Source: Hyphomicrobiales bacterium
GTDB taxonomy: Bacteria > Pseudomonadota > Alphaproteobacteria > Rhizobiales > Rhodobiaceae
NCBI GenBank assembly: GCA_002869065.1
Contig: PKTR01000001.1
Location: 19,118-83,117 of the forward strand
Direction of reading: 5' to 3'
Length of the DNA stretch: 64,000 bases
The translations under genes were made by a program, and so were the position numbers. Shown piece after piece: positions 25,091-34,505 of the stretch (its first letter is position 1; every line of letters starts with the position of its first letter). Under the pieces are notes generated by a model, which did no database searches, was not told the origin of the DNA, and saw only the letters and a list, made by a program, of their open reading frames with translations.

Positions 25091-26152
25091 GTGGGCATCA
25101 ATCCCGTCCTGGTCGACGTCATTCGCGGGGAAACCGTCGAAAGCCGCCATCGCGGTGCTATCGCCTTTGCCGGGCATGGCCTGAAGGAAGGTGCGGCGCT
25201 CGGCGATGTCGACAGGCCGGTTTTCCCCCGCTCGGCGATCAAGGCACTGCAGGCGCTTGCGCTTGTCGAGACCGGCGCGGCCGACGCCGCCGCCGTGACC
25301 GATGCCGAACTGGCGCTCGCCTGCGCTTCGCACAATGGCGAAGAAGCCCATGTGGCCGGTGCCCGCGCCATGCTGGAAAAGGCGGGTCTCGGTGAAACCG
25401 CGCTCGAATGCGGTTCGCACTGGCCGCGTCTCGATGCCGACATCGCCCGCCTGCACAAGGCCGGCGAGGAACCGACCGCGATCCACAACAACTGTTCGGG
25501 AAAGCACGCCGGATTTCTGGTGCTCGCAAATCATCTCGGCATCGACCCGAAGGGCTACGTCAACGCCGACCATCCGCTGCAGCAGAAGATCCGCGGCATT
25601 CTCGAGGAGATGATGGGGGCGGCACACGCGGTCGATGCCTGCGGGATCGATGGCTGCTCAATCCCCACCTACGCGGTGCCGCTGACGGTAATCGCCAAGG
25701 GCTTCGCTCACATCGCCGACCCGGAGGGCCTTGCGCTGGAACGGGCCGACGCCTGTCGTCGTCTCTACACGGCCTGTGTCAGCCATCCGCACATGGTGGC
25801 TGGTACCAAGCGTTTCTGCACCGACGTAATGGAGCTGTTCAAGGGCAGGGTCTTCGTTAAGGTCGGTGCCGAAGGGGTCTATACCGCGGCAATCCCCGAA
25901 CTGAGCCTTGGCGTCGCGTTGAAATGCGACGATGGCGCCATTCGCGGTGCGGAAGTGATGATGGCCGCCGTGATCAATGCGCTGGTGCCGATGTCGCGCG
26001 AGGAGCGCGATGCGTTCGGCGCGTTCCTGCAGCCGAAACTGACCAACTGGAACGGCATCGAGGTCGGCTCGCTGCGTCCGAGCGAGGATTTCGCCCGCCT
26101 GCTGCGCGCGGTGCTCATCACCAATGGCTGGGAAGGCGACATCGTCACCTGA
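25091..26152 (+). CDS. ansA: L-asparaginase, R. etli AnsA (ReAV) class
   Basis: 353 residues. Counting from the GTG at 25091, residues fall at the numbers reported for the R. etli inducible asparaginase: S48 and K51 in RSAIK, C135 and K138 in NNCSGKH, and C189 in DGC. The two Ser-Lys tandems and the Cys/Lys zinc site are thus kept, and the agreement supports the GTG start (AGAGGA upstream). It hydrolyses asparagine to aspartate and ammonia. It is a third structural class, unrelated to E. coli AnsA/B despite the symbol. It is monocistronic and convergent with the TAT repeat protein gene. Confidence 0.9.
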   Translation: MGINPVLVDVIRGETVESRHRGAIAFAGHGLKEGAALGDVDRPVFPRSAIKALQALALVETGAADAAAVTDAELALACASHNGEEAHVAGARAMLEKAGLGETALECGSHWPRLDADIARLHKAGEEPTAIHNNCSGKHAGFLVLANHLGIDPKGYVNADHPLQQKIRGILEEMMGAAHAVDACGIDGCSIPTYAVPLTVIAKGFAHIADPEGLALERADACRRLYTACVSHPHMVAGTKRFCTDVMELFKGRVFVKVGAEGVYTAAIPELSLGVALKCDDGAIRGAEVMMAAVINALVPMSREERDAFGAFLQPKLTNWNGIEVGSLRPSEDFARLLRAVLITNGWEGDIVT

Positions 26153-26181
26153 TCGCGCCGCGACCTGTATCAAAGACCGCT

Positions 26182-27549
26182 CTACAGCGCGCTGTTTCCC
26201 GTCAGCGTCAGATGCGGGAAGACGGATGCGTCGCCGTCCGCCAGATCGTCGCTCGCGCGCTCGGCCCAGCGGAAACCGACAATCGCGCCATCCCGACTCT
26301 CGGTGATCACATTGTTGGAGATCACCGTCTTGCCCGCGCCTTCGACCACCGAGACCGCGATGCCGACGCCGCAGGCGCGGATCACATTGCCGGTCGCGGC
26401 CACATTGCGCAGATAGGGCCCCCAGCCGATGCCGATGCCATAGGTCGGCGCGCCTTCGATCGTGTTGCCGGTGACAACCGTATCTGCCTCGACCGCGATC
26501 CCCCAGCCGAAACCCGGCGGGTTGGATTCGTATGGGCCGGTGGTGACGAGATTACGCACGATATTGCCTGAGCACACCGCAAGCCGGCCGCCCTCGCGGA
26601 AATTGGCAATCGAGATACCCTTCGCCGCTCCGTCGACCAGATTGTTGGCGATCACCGCACCCTGGAAAGCGAATTCGGAATAGACCGCGGTCTCGCCCGA
26701 GCGCAGGCAGGTGTTACCGACCATCTGCACGTTCGAGCCGCCATTGGCGCGGATCGCCGAGAACGAGCAGTCGGCAATGTGGTTGTTAGCGATCATCACG
26801 TCGTGGGCGCGGAAGACGTTGATCCCGTTGCCATTCTGGCCCGTGCCGCCATCGCGCGCCGAAATCGAGCGGATGCGGTTGCCGAGGATCTGCGTGCCGT
26901 CGGAACCCTCGCTCCAGCGGTGCACGAGGATGCCGCCATTGCCACAGTTCTCGACGATGTTGTTGCGGATCGCGAGGTCGGTGGCTTCCATCGAGCGCAG
27001 CGCCGCGTCGCCGGCGCCGGCCAGCGTGCTGCGTTCGACCCGGCCGCCGCAGCGGTCGAGCGCCAGCCCGTTCTTGCTGCTGCCGAGGATCTCGCATTCG
27101 TCGACGATGACGGTCTTGACCTCGGCAAGATGGATGAGGCCGGGCGCGTAATCGGCGAGATGCCGGTTGGCACCGTCGATGATCAGGCCGGACAGCGTGA
27201 TGCGTTCGGCCTTTTCCGCGATCATGCAATGGCCGCCGCCACGATATTCGATGCGCGTCTCGCCGGCGATACCGACGATCTGGCAGCGGTCGGGCAGCGC
27301 CAGATTGCTGACAAGATAGCGGCCCGGCGGCAGGAACAGCGGACGGCCTTCGATGGTTGCCTTGTCGATCGCCTTCTGCAGGACGTCGCTCTGGTCGTCG
27401 CCGGCACCCGGCCGCGCGCCGAGCTTCGTCGCGTCGATCGAGCCGCGCAGATCGGCAACCTTGAACGGCCGGTTCGCGGCAAGAGCCGGACCGGTGCTGG
27501 CAGCAAGCGCTGCGGAAGCCATGAGAAAATCGCGCCGGGTGACGATGAT
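26182..27549 (-). CDS. TAT-exported right-handed beta-helix repeat protein (TIGR03808-like), probable AUC start
   Basis: 455 residues from the ATC at 27549. It begins IIVTRRDFLMASAALAAS, a twin-arginine signal, then FKVADLRGSIDATKLG and parallel beta-helix repeats with Asn-rich turns (VIANNLVDGA, VVTGNTIEGAP, VISNNVITES), as in pectate-lyase-like proteins. The only ATG (27522) lies after the RR pair and would destroy the TAT signal. No ATG/GTG/TTG occurs between the in-frame TGA (27570-27568) and that ATG. GGAG at 27559-27556 is 6 nt before the first ATC. The start is therefore either AUC or a mutated ATG. The function of the repeat protein is unknown; it is predicted to act in the periplasm. 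Confidence 0.75.
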   Translation of the reverse strand: MIVTRRDFLMASAALAASTGPALAANRPFKVADLRGSIDATKLGARPGAGDDQSDVLQKAIDKATIEGRPLFLPPGRYLVSNLALPDRCQIVGIAGETRIEYRGGGHCMIAEKAERITLSGLIIDGANRHLADYAPGLIHLAEVKTVIVDECEILGSSKNGLALDRCGGRVERSTLAGAGDAALRSMEATDLAIRNNIVENCGNGGILVHRWSEGSDGTQILGNRIRSISARDGGTGQNGNGINVFRAHDVMIANNHIADCSFSAIRANGGSNVQMVGNTCLRSGETAVYSEFAFQGAVIANNLVDGAAKGISIANFREGGRLAVCSGNIVRNLVTTGPYESNPPGFGWGIAVEADTVVTGNTIEGAPTYGIGIGWGPYLRNVAATGNVIRACGVGIAVSVVEGAGKTVISNNVITESRDGAIVGFRWAERASDDLADGDASVFPHLTLTGNSAL

Positions 27550-27555
27550 GGAACA

Positions 27556-27579
27556 CTCCTGCTGTTGTCACAGCAGGAG
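27556..27579 (-). promoter_or_regulatory. hairpin sequestering the ribosome site of the TAT repeat protein gene
   Basis: On the minus strand CTCCTGCTG (27579-27571), loop TGACAA and CAGCAGGAG (27564-27556) form a perfect 9-bp stem. Its 3' arm contains the only Shine-Dalgarno sequence of the gene, 6 nt from the predicted ATC start, so translation should be repressed unless the stem opens. Confidence 0.6.
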
Positions 27580-27644
27580 AGCAAGAGGCGTGCCGCCCAG
27601 AATTGTGCCGTTTCGGGACGTTGTCGGGCGAAGGAGCGGCCGCC

Positions 27645-28649
27645 TCAGTCGAGGCCGATCAGCTTGGCGATCTTTTCCACCGCAAACGAGGCGCTGAGCT
27701 GTCCGGAGCGGACATCGCCCTCGATCGTCGGCAGTTGGCCGGCAAGCGACGGGTTTTCCTTCAGCGAGGTCATTAGCCGGTCCGTCAGCATCGCCCACAT
27801 CCAGTTGACCTGCTGGCGCCGCCGCTTTTCTTCGTATTCGCCGGATGCCGTGAGCGCTTCACGGTGGTTCAGGATCTCCTGCCACAGCCGGTCGAGCCCC
27901 TCATTGGCGCGGCCGGAAATGGTTATCACCGGCGGCGACCAGGTCAGGCTGCGCGGCGCGAGGATGTTGAGCGCGCCGCGGTATTCCGAGGCCGCGGCCT
28001 GCGCGCGGGTAAGCCCGTCGCCATCGGCCTTGTTGACCGCAATCATGTCCGCGATCTCGAGCACGCCCTTCTTGATGCCCTGCAATTCGTCGCCGGCGCC
28101 CGGCAGCATCAGAACGAGGAAGAAGTCGACCATCTCCGCGACCGTCGTTTCCGACTGGCCGATGCCGACCGTCTCGACGAGGATGACGTCGAAGCCGGCG
28201 GCTTCGCACAGGAGCATCGTCTCGCGGGTCTTCGCCGCGACGCCGCCGAGCGTGCCGGCCGACGGGGAGGGACGAATGAAGGCGTTGGGGTCGGTGGCAA
28301 GCTGGGCCATCCGCGTCTTGTCGCCGAGGATCGAGCCGCCGGTCACCGTCGACGACGGATCGACCGCGAGCACCGCGACCTTGTGGCCGGCAGCGGTCAG
28401 ATTGGCGCCGAGCATGTCGATGGTGGTCGATTTGCCGACGCCCGGCACGCCGGTAATGCCGATACGGTGGGCATGCCCCGTTTCCGGTAGGAGAAGCTGC
28501 AGCAGCTCGCGCGCCTTGGCGCGGTGGTCGGGCTTCTTCGATTCAACCAGCGTGATGGCGCGGGCCAGCGTGGCGCGGTCGCCGCTGCGGATCTTTTCCG
28601 CCATTTCGCTGATAGTTGGCTGCTGGGGTCGGCGTGTCTCGGTCGTCAT
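27645..28649 (-). CDS. meaB: methylmalonyl-CoA mutase-associated GTPase MeaB (ArgK family)
   Basis: 334 residues. P-loop GVPGVGKSTTID, the LAVDPSS switch, LVETVGIGQSE and NKADGDG (NKxD) identify the G3E GTPase MeaB. The ATG at 28649 has GAGGGAAC just before it; a longer frame from 28685 is less likely. MeaB loads and protects the adenosylcobalamin of methylmalonyl-CoA mutase. Both mutase genes are at 32305-36347 on the same strand, upstream of it but separated by the chemoreceptor and three small genes, so it is not in one transcript with them. Confidence 0.92.
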   Translation of the reverse strand: MTTETRRPQQPTISEMAEKIRSGDRATLARAITLVESKKPDHRAKARELLQLLLPETGHAHRIGITGVPGVGKSTTIDMLGANLTAAGHKVAVLAVDPSSTVTGGSILGDKTRMAQLATDPNAFIRPSPSAGTLGGVAAKTRETMLLCEAAGFDVILVETVGIGQSETTVAEMVDFFLVLMLPGAGDELQGIKKGVLEIADMIAVNKADGDGLTRAQAAASEYRGALNILAPRSLTWSPPVITISGRANEGLDRLWQEILNHREALTASGEYEEKRRRQQVNWMWAMLTDRLMTSLKENPSLAGQLPTIEGDVRSGQLSASFAVEKIAKLIGLD

Positions 28650-28748
28650 GTTCCCTCGCATAGCCCAACGCGCCGGGAAATTCATCCGCGACCAATGGTC
28701 AAAATGCCGGAAATGCCGGTTTTGCGCTTAGCCCGCGGTCAGCATCGC

Positions 28749-29393
28749 TCAGCGCGGCTTCCAGACCATGCGCTGCAGTGTAGCGTCGCCGATCATCTTT
28801 TCGCTCGGCATCTGCGTGAACGGTCCGCGATAGCCGGGAAGGGCGAACACGAGCTGAACGTTCGAGGCCTTGCGCGACGGGCACACCGCCATGCCGCGCC
28901 ACAGATTGCGGCCGACCCGGCAATCGGAGCGTTTCATGCCGGCGCGCCGGAAGGTCATGCCGACCTGCTCGCCCGCCGGTCCGCCGACGATGCCGCTGAC
29001 TGCGTGCACCTCGCGGGCGCGGCCGTCGGAGCCCTTGAAGAGCTGCAGCACCTGCTGCCCATCCTTCAGCACCGCAAGCGTCGGATAGACCTTGTCTTCA
29101 AGTGCCGTTTCCGCCGTCACGGTCTCATAGCCAGGCATGCGGCTTTTCACTTCCGCCGACGAATAGGCCGGCGTCGACCCGAGCGGCCCGGCGGCTTCGG
29201 CGCTCATCACGAACGCGATTTCCGGCAGCGGCAATTCGTAGTCGGCGCCGGTGTAGGGCGAATCGGGCGAGAACGGATTGCCGGAGATGGTGTTGTCGAT
29301 ACCGGAGAATTTGTCACCCGTGCCGCTGCTGCAAGCCGTTGCAGCAGAAAGCAGAAAGGCTATGGCAAATCCGCGGGCAGTCTTGATGCGCAT
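28749..29393 (-). CDS. predicted lipoprotein, unknown function
   Basis: 214 residues. It has a lipoprotein signal with LSAATAC as lipobox (Cys near residue 21), followed by a Ser/Gly-rich linker. The mature part contains two further cysteines (SDCRVGRN and MAVCPSRK) that could form a disulfide. The C-terminal stretch RRAGMKRSDCRVGRN looks like a conserved alphaproteobacterial family of small envelope lipoproteins, but I cannot name it with certainty. It is not obviously in an operon. Confidence 0.7.
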   Translation of the reverse strand: MRIKTARGFAIAFLLSAATACSSGTGDKFSGIDNTISGNPFSPDSPYTGADYELPLPEIAFVMSAEAAGPLGSTPAYSSAEVKSRMPGYETVTAETALEDKVYPTLAVLKDGQQVLQLFKGSDGRAREVHAVSGIVGGPAGEQVGMTFRRAGMKRSDCRVGRNLWRGMAVCPSRKASNVQLVFALPGYRGPFTQMPSEKMIGDATLQRMVWKPR

Positions 29394-29471
29394 GTTTGGC
29401 CACCGTTGGTGTTGGCTCTGTTGGTTGGCTTTCGGATAGTCGACTTTACCGCTGGCGGCAAGGTTGCCGGC

Positions 29472-29792
29472 TCAATCGACGATGACGGCGGTTCCCGACG
29501 CCGACACCATCAGCATCGAACCGTTGGCGCCGATGGTCTCGTAGTCGATGTCGATGCCGATGACCGCGTTGGCGCCAAGCGCCTGCGCCTTGGCACACAT
29601 CTCGTCGATCGCGATCTCGCGCGCCCGAGACAGCTCCTTCTCGTAGGCCGCCGAACGGCCGCCGACGATATCGCGGATGCTGGCGAAGAAATCCTTGAAG
29701 ATGTTCGCGCCGAGAATGGCTTCGCCCATGACGAGGCCACGATAGTCGCGCACCGGGTGTCCTTCGAGCGTATTGGTCGTGGTCGTAAGAAT
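29472..29792 (-). CDS. YbjQ/UPF0145 family protein, probable AUU start
   Basis: 106 residues if read from ATT at 29792. The sequence [21 protein letters not shown] then [46 protein letters not shown] and [14 protein letters not shown] aligns end to end with E. coli YbjQ (107 residues), whose initiator Met falls at the ATT. GGAG lies 7 nt before it. The first canonical start is the GTG at 29753, which would remove 13 conserved N-terminal residues. The family is a pentameric fold of unknown role. The start is thus non-canonical or a mutated ATG. Confidence 0.78.
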   Translation of the reverse strand: MLTTTTNTLEGHPVRDYRGLVMGEAILGANIFKDFFASIRDIVGGRSAAYEKELSRAREIAIDEMCAKAQALGANAVIGIDIDYETIGANGSMLMVSASGTAVIVD

Positions 29793-29996
29793 GGCTTCTC
29801 TCCGTAAAGGCTGGTGGGGGGAGTGATCCTTGAATGGATGACTGCGTCAGCGGCCAAAGCGCCAGCATCTTGGTGAATGTAGTGGAACCAGGATCGTGTC
29901 AATTTTACGAAAACGCGAGAGGTTTCCTTAGCTGGGTGGTGAAATGTCTTGGGTATTGTTCTCGTGAGAGAAACTCTGTCACAAGAGGACAATGCC

Positions 29997-30431
29997 ATGG
30001 TTGATCAGGTCGCCGGCTCCGCCGGACAAACCAACGTTCGCCCGCCGGGTGTAGAGGCCGACAAGGCGGCGCTCGAGCGGCGTCAGGCTGCGCAGGAACA
30101 GGCCGAGAAAGGTCCGGAACCGCAAACGGCCGAGGTCGGATCGCCGGCTGCGATCGTCCAGAACGCCAGCAGCGTTGCGAACCGACCCGAAGCAGCTGGC
30201 GATGCTGACCCGGTGACACGTCTCGTCAGCACCATCGCCAAGGGGGCCGAGGAACTCGGTATCGACCCCGCTGTGCTGATCGGAACGCTCGCCAGCGAGT
30301 CGATCGACACCGGCCGCGCGTTGCTCACCGCAATCGAGGAAGGCAACGGGGAAGGGGCGACAAAGATCCTCAATTCGGCGTCCCCGCGTCCGACCCGCGA
30401 ATATGGCAATCTGATTGATATGCGGGTCTGA
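29997..30431 (+). CDS. hypothetical protein, Ala/Glu-rich
   Basis: 144 residues from the ATG at 29997 (AGAGGA 8 nt upstream; the longer frame from 29949 is less likely). It has no signal peptide or membrane segment. The first 75 residues are rich in A, E, Q and P and probably disordered. The rest looks helical (VTRLVSTIAKGAEELGID, LTAIEEGNGEGATKIL). I do not recognise a family. It is followed by a bidirectional terminator shared with the chemoreceptor gene. Confidence 0.6.
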   Translation: MVDQVAGSAGQTNVRPPGVEADKAALERRQAAQEQAEKGPEPQTAEVGSPAAIVQNASSVANRPEAAGDADPVTRLVSTIAKGAEELGIDPAVLIGTLASESIDTGRALLTAIEEGNGEGATKILNSASPRPTREYGNLIDMRV

Positions 30432-30460
30432 TCCCGGTTCCGCGTTATTGCGAGAGACAA

Positions 30461-30490
30461 AAAAGGGCGGCTCCCGGAGCCGCCCTTTTG
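30461..30490. terminator. bidirectional terminator between hypothetical gene and chemoreceptor
   Basis: AAAAGGGCGGCTCC (30461-30474) pairs with GGAGCCGCCCTTTT (30477-30490) around a CG loop. A-tract and T-tract flanks let it work in both directions. Confidence 0.85.
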
Positions 30491-30517
30491 TTTGTTCTCG
30501 ATCTCTTGCCGCTGCGG

Positions 30518-32011
30518 TCAGGCGCGGTAGGCGAGGCGCACGCCGCCCCAATGGCGCCCATTGACGAGGATCGGTGCGGAAACGTCCTTCATCAGCGCGA
30601 AGGTGCCGCCGCCCATATCGCGGCGATAGGTCTGCAGCAGGAAGCGCTTGGTATTCTGCCCGGCGGCGAGCCCGACGCGGTCGTCGAAGATGCGCCGGTT
30701 ACGGCAATTGCCGGCATTCCAGACCGGGTCGCTCGACTGCGGCTTGGAGAATTTCAGATTGTGGGTCGGCAGATAGCCCTTGGTGTCGACGCAGGCGCAG
30801 AACACGATACGCTCGTCGGACGCCGCGACCGCTTCCTGATACTCCGGCAGCAGACGGTCAGTCAGTTCGGTATACTTCGCCATCACCTGCTCGGGGTTGC
30901 TGCCCGGGATCGGCGTGTAGGTGGTGTCGAACAGGTCGGCCATCGTGATGTCACCGCGTGCGACGGCTTCGGTGAACACCGCGCTGACCTTTTCGGCGGT
31001 TTCGACAACCTTTTCGATCAAATTGGTGTCTTCGGTGACGATGCCACTGGTCGCGACCGTGCCGACCATCTCGTCGGTGCTCGAAACCGCGTCCATCATC
31101 GTGTCGCGGCAGCCGATCAGATCGTCGACCGTCTCGCCGATGCCGTTCTGAACGCTCGAAAGATGTTCCGCGAAGGTGCTGAGATGTTGGTCGTTTTCCT
31201 GCACCCGCCCGTCGATGACGGTGCTCGAATCCTGGATGCGGCGGATCGCGTCGGTCAGAAGCGAGATCGCCTCGCCGAGCGAGGTCGCGCTATCGCGCAC
31301 ATCGCCGGTGTGGCCGACGGCTTCGGTGCCGAGATGCACCAGCTTGTCGGCTTCGGAGTCGAGGTCCGACAGGGTGCGGCCGATCTTTTCCGTCGCGTCG
31401 CTGGTTTCCTTGGCGAGCATCTTCACTTCGCTCGCCACCACGGCAAAGCCCTTGCCGCTTTCGCCGGCGCGCGCCGCTTCGATGGTCGCGTTGAGGGCGA
31501 GGAGATTGGTCTGGCGGGCGATGGAATCGATCGAACCGGCGACTTCGCGCACACTGTTGAGCGCGGTCTGCAACTCCTGAAGCTGTTCGCTGATCTCGGA
31601 CACGGCCGAAATCAGCCCGCCGATATGGCCGACCGCGTCGTCGAGCGTACGTTGGGATTCGTTGACCGCTTCGCCGGCGGCTTCCGTGACCGTGATGGTT
31701 TCTTCCGCCGATTCCGCGATCGCCCGGTTGGCGTGGTGGATTGCGTCGACGGACTGGACAAGTTCGCCGAAGGTCTGTGCAAACGCCAGCGAGCGTCCGG
31801 CGCTCTGCTCGACCTTGCCGGACGTTTCCGCGATGACGTTGCCGAGGGTCCCAAGGTTGCCGGCCAGCGACTGAAGGACATCGCCACCGGCGACGGCACT
31901 GGCGGTCTCGGTTTCGGGGCTTTCGCCGTGGTCGCCTTCCTTTGCGTCAGGCGTGGGAGCCACAAGATGGTCCCGCACCGGCGCGGAAGCTTTTCTCAGG
32001 CGCATCAGCAT
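30518..32011 (-). CDS. soluble methyl-accepting chemotaxis protein with C-terminal sensor domain
   Basis: 497 residues without a membrane segment or periplasmic domain. The signalling hairpin includes [21 protein letters not shown] split over about residues 165-190, then [15 protein letters not shown]. The sensor part lies after the signalling domain (about residues 300-497) and contains [30 protein letters not shown] and [16 protein letters not shown]. It ends in [16 protein letters not shown], a C-terminal module seen in several alphaproteobacterial receptors. This order (signal first, sensor last) suits cytoplasmic receptors. The ligand is unknown, and no che genes are adjacent. Confidence 0.85.
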   Translation of the reverse strand: MLMRLRKASAPVRDHLVAPTPDAKEGDHGESPETETASAVAGGDVLQSLAGNLGTLGNVIAETSGKVEQSAGRSLAFAQTFGELVQSVDAIHHANRAIAESAEETITVTEAAGEAVNESQRTLDDAVGHIGGLISAVSEISEQLQELQTALNSVREVAGSIDSIARQTNLLALNATIEAARAGESGKGFAVVASEVKMLAKETSDATEKIGRTLSDLDSEADKLVHLGTEAVGHTGDVRDSATSLGEAISLLTDAIRRIQDSSTVIDGRVQENDQHLSTFAEHLSSVQNGIGETVDDLIGCRDTMMDAVSSTDEMVGTVATSGIVTEDTNLIEKVVETAEKVSAVFTEAVARGDITMADLFDTTYTPIPGSNPEQVMAKYTELTDRLLPEYQEAVAASDERIVFCACVDTKGYLPTHNLKFSKPQSSDPVWNAGNCRNRRIFDDRVGLAAGQNTKRFLLQTYRRDMGGGTFALMKDVSAPILVNGRHWGGVRLAYRA

Positions 32012-32250
32012 ATTCCAAAAGCCCTGTTCTGTTCGGGAGTTTTTGTTTGTTCCCTAAAGCTGTACCAGAGTCCTTAAGAAACCGTTTTGCGTAATGTAGA
32101 AGTTCCGCCATTTAGAGAATTCGAATAGAAACGGCCGAGGTAAAACTATTCAGATTCCGTAAGGTCGCAAAAGGCGCCGAGTGTCCCGCAAATAACGCCG
32201 GGCTTGAAGGCGCGCAGGAGGGGCCTTGCGGGCACGGCTGGCCGGATACG

Positions 32251-32277
32251 AAAACGGCCCCGCCGAAGCCGGGGCCG
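32251..32277 (-). terminator. terminator of the methylmalonyl-CoA mutase genes
   Basis: CGGCCCCG (32255-32262) pairs with CGGGGCCG (32270-32277), and on the minus strand the stem is followed by TTTT. It lies 28 nt after the stop of the large-subunit gene. The remaining stretch to 32012 holds only the chemoreceptor leader. Confidence 0.8.
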
Positions 32278-32304
32278 CTGATGCTCAAAACGGTGCGCGA
32301 AAGC

Positions 32305-34473
32305 CTATTCGGCAGCCTGCTGCGGCTCGTAGCCCAGCGCCGCGTTCAGCTTCTGTAAGAGATCCACCGCCGCTTCGGCAATGACCGTGCCCGGCGGGAA
32401 GATCGCCGTCGCGCCGGCCTCGTAGAGTGCGTCGTAGTCCTGCGGCGGCACAACACCACCGACGACGATCATGATGTCGGGCCGGCCCTGTTCGGCGAGC
32501 GCCGCTTTCAGCGCGGGAACCAGAGTCAGGTGACCTGCGGCGAGCGACGATACGCCGACGATATGGACGTCGTTCTCAATGGCCTGGCGCGCCGCTTCGT
32601 CGGGTGTGGCAAACAGCGGGCCGATATCGACGTCGAAGCCGAGATCGGCGAAGGCCGACGCGATCACCTTCTGACCACGGTCGTGGCCGTCCTGGCCCAT
32701 CTTGGCGACCAGCAGACGCGGCCGGCGGCCGTCATTGTCCTCAAATTCGGAAACCAGCTTTTGAACCCTTTCGACCGCCGCATTCATGGTTCCGACCTCC
32801 CGCTTGTAGACGCCCGAGATCGATTTGATTTCGGCGGTGTGGCGCCCGAACACCTTCTCCATGGCGAGCGTGATCTCGCCGACGGTTGCCTTGGCGCGGG
32901 CCGCCTTGACCGACAGGTCGAGCAGATTGCCCGTGCCGTTGGCCGCCGCCTCCGTCAGCGCGTCGAGCGCGGCTTCGACATCGGCGTCGTTGCGTTCCGC
33001 CTTCAGCCGCTGCAGCTTGTCGATCTGCGCTGCACGCACCGCCGAATTGTCGACCTTCAGAACGTCGATCTCTTCTTCGCGGTCCGGGCGGAACTTGTTG
33101 ACGCCGACGACCGTCTGGCGGCCGGAGTCGATGCGCGCCTGGGTCTTGGCGGCTGCTTCCTCGATGCGCAGCTTCGGGATGCCCTTTTCAATGGCTTTTG
33201 CCATACCGCCGAGGCTTTCGACTTCCTCGATATGGGCGAGCGCCTTGGCGGCCAGGTCATGCGTCAGCCGCTCGACGTAGAACGAACCGCCCCATGGATC
33301 GATGACCTTGGTGGTTCCCGATTCCTGCTGCAGGAAGAGCTGGGTGTTGCGCGCGATGCGGGCAGAGAAGTCGGTCGGCAGCGCCAGCGCCTCGTCGAGC
33401 GCGTTGGTGTGCAGCGACTGGGTGTGGCCCTGCGTGGCGGCCATTGCCTCGACAGCGGTGCGGATCGCGTTGTTGAACACGTCCTGCGCCGTCAGCGACC
33501 AGCCCGAGGTCTGCGAATGGGTGCGCAGCGACAGCGACTTCGGGTTCTTTGGTTGGAAATTCGCCTGCATCAGCTTCGCCCAAAGGAGGCGCGCCGCGCG
33601 CATCTTGGCGACTTCCATGAAGAAGTTCATGCCGATCGCCCAGAAGAAGGAGAGGCGAGGGGCAAAGGCATCGATATCGAGCCCGGCGGCGACGCCCGCG
33701 CGGGCATACTCGATGCCGTCGGCGAGCGTGTAGGCGAGTTCGAGATCCGCCGTCGCACCCGCTTCCTGCATGTGATAGCCGGAAATCGAGATCGAATTGA
33801 ACTTCGGCATGTGCTCCGACGTATAGGCGAAGATGTCTGAGATGATCCGCATCGACGGCGTCGGCGGGTAGATATAGGTGTTGCGGACCATGAACTCCTT
33901 CAGAATGTCGTTCTGAATGGTCCCCGACAGCTTGTCGTGGGCAACACCCTGTTCTTCCGCCGCCACGATGTAGAGCGCCATGACCGGCAGCACCGCGCCG
34001 TTCATGGTCATCGACACGCTCATCTTGTCGAGCGGGATCCCCGAGAACAGCGTGCGCATGTCGTAGATCGAGTCGATCGCAACACCGGCCATACCGACGT
34101 CACCCGACACGCGCGGATGATCGGAATCGTAACCGCGGTGGGTTGCAAGGTCGAAGGCGACCGACAGGCCCTTCTGGCCGGCGGCGAGATTGCGCCGGTA
34201 AAAGGCGTTGGAATCTTCCGCCGTCGAGAAGCCCGCATATTGCCGGACGGTCCAGGGCTGCTGGACATACATCGTCGGGTAGGGGCCGCGCACGAAGGGC
34301 GCGAGACCCGGGAAGCCGGTGGTCGAGGCGAGCCCCTCGGCGTCCTTCGCCGTGTAGAGCGGCTGGACCGGGATGTCCTCGGGCGTCAGCCAGGGCTCGG
34401 CGGCAGCGCCGGCCTCGGACGCCTGCGGCGCGCTGGCGAAGGGGATGGTGGAAAAATTCGGGATGCGGGTCAT
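32305..34473 (-). CDS. methylmalonyl-CoA mutase, large (catalytic, B12-binding) subunit
   Basis: 722 residues from the ATG at 34473 (MTRIPNFS); the frame extends further up but overlaps the small-subunit gene. The N-terminal TIM barrel has [20 protein letters not shown] (substrate region), [17 protein letters not shown] and [15 protein letters not shown]. The C-terminal cobalamin-binding domain has GQDGHDRG, the DxHxxG motif whose His ligates cobalt. It converts (R)-methylmalonyl-CoA to succinyl-CoA in propionate and branched-chain catabolism or the ethylmalonyl-CoA pathway. It is transcribed after the small subunit (32-nt gap). Confidence 0.95.
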   Translation of the reverse strand: MTRIPNFSTIPFASAPQASEAGAAAEPWLTPEDIPVQPLYTAKDAEGLASTTGFPGLAPFVRGPYPTMYVQQPWTVRQYAGFSTAEDSNAFYRRNLAAGQKGLSVAFDLATHRGYDSDHPRVSGDVGMAGVAIDSIYDMRTLFSGIPLDKMSVSMTMNGAVLPVMALYIVAAEEQGVAHDKLSGTIQNDILKEFMVRNTYIYPPTPSMRIISDIFAYTSEHMPKFNSISISGYHMQEAGATADLELAYTLADGIEYARAGVAAGLDIDAFAPRLSFFWAIGMNFFMEVAKMRAARLLWAKLMQANFQPKNPKSLSLRTHSQTSGWSLTAQDVFNNAIRTAVEAMAATQGHTQSLHTNALDEALALPTDFSARIARNTQLFLQQESGTTKVIDPWGGSFYVERLTHDLAAKALAHIEEVESLGGMAKAIEKGIPKLRIEEAAAKTQARIDSGRQTVVGVNKFRPDREEEIDVLKVDNSAVRAAQIDKLQRLKAERNDADVEAALDALTEAAANGTGNLLDLSVKAARAKATVGEITLAMEKVFGRHTAEIKSISGVYKREVGTMNAAVERVQKLVSEFEDNDGRRPRLLVAKMGQDGHDRGQKVIASAFADLGFDVDIGPLFATPDEAARQAIENDVHIVGVSSLAAGHLTLVPALKAALAEQGRPDIMIVVGGVVPPQDYDALYEAGATAIFPPGTVIAEAAVDLLQKLNAALGYEPQQAAE

Positions 34474-34505
34474 GTCCGGTATCCGTCTGTCTTGAGCAGC
34501 GGCGA

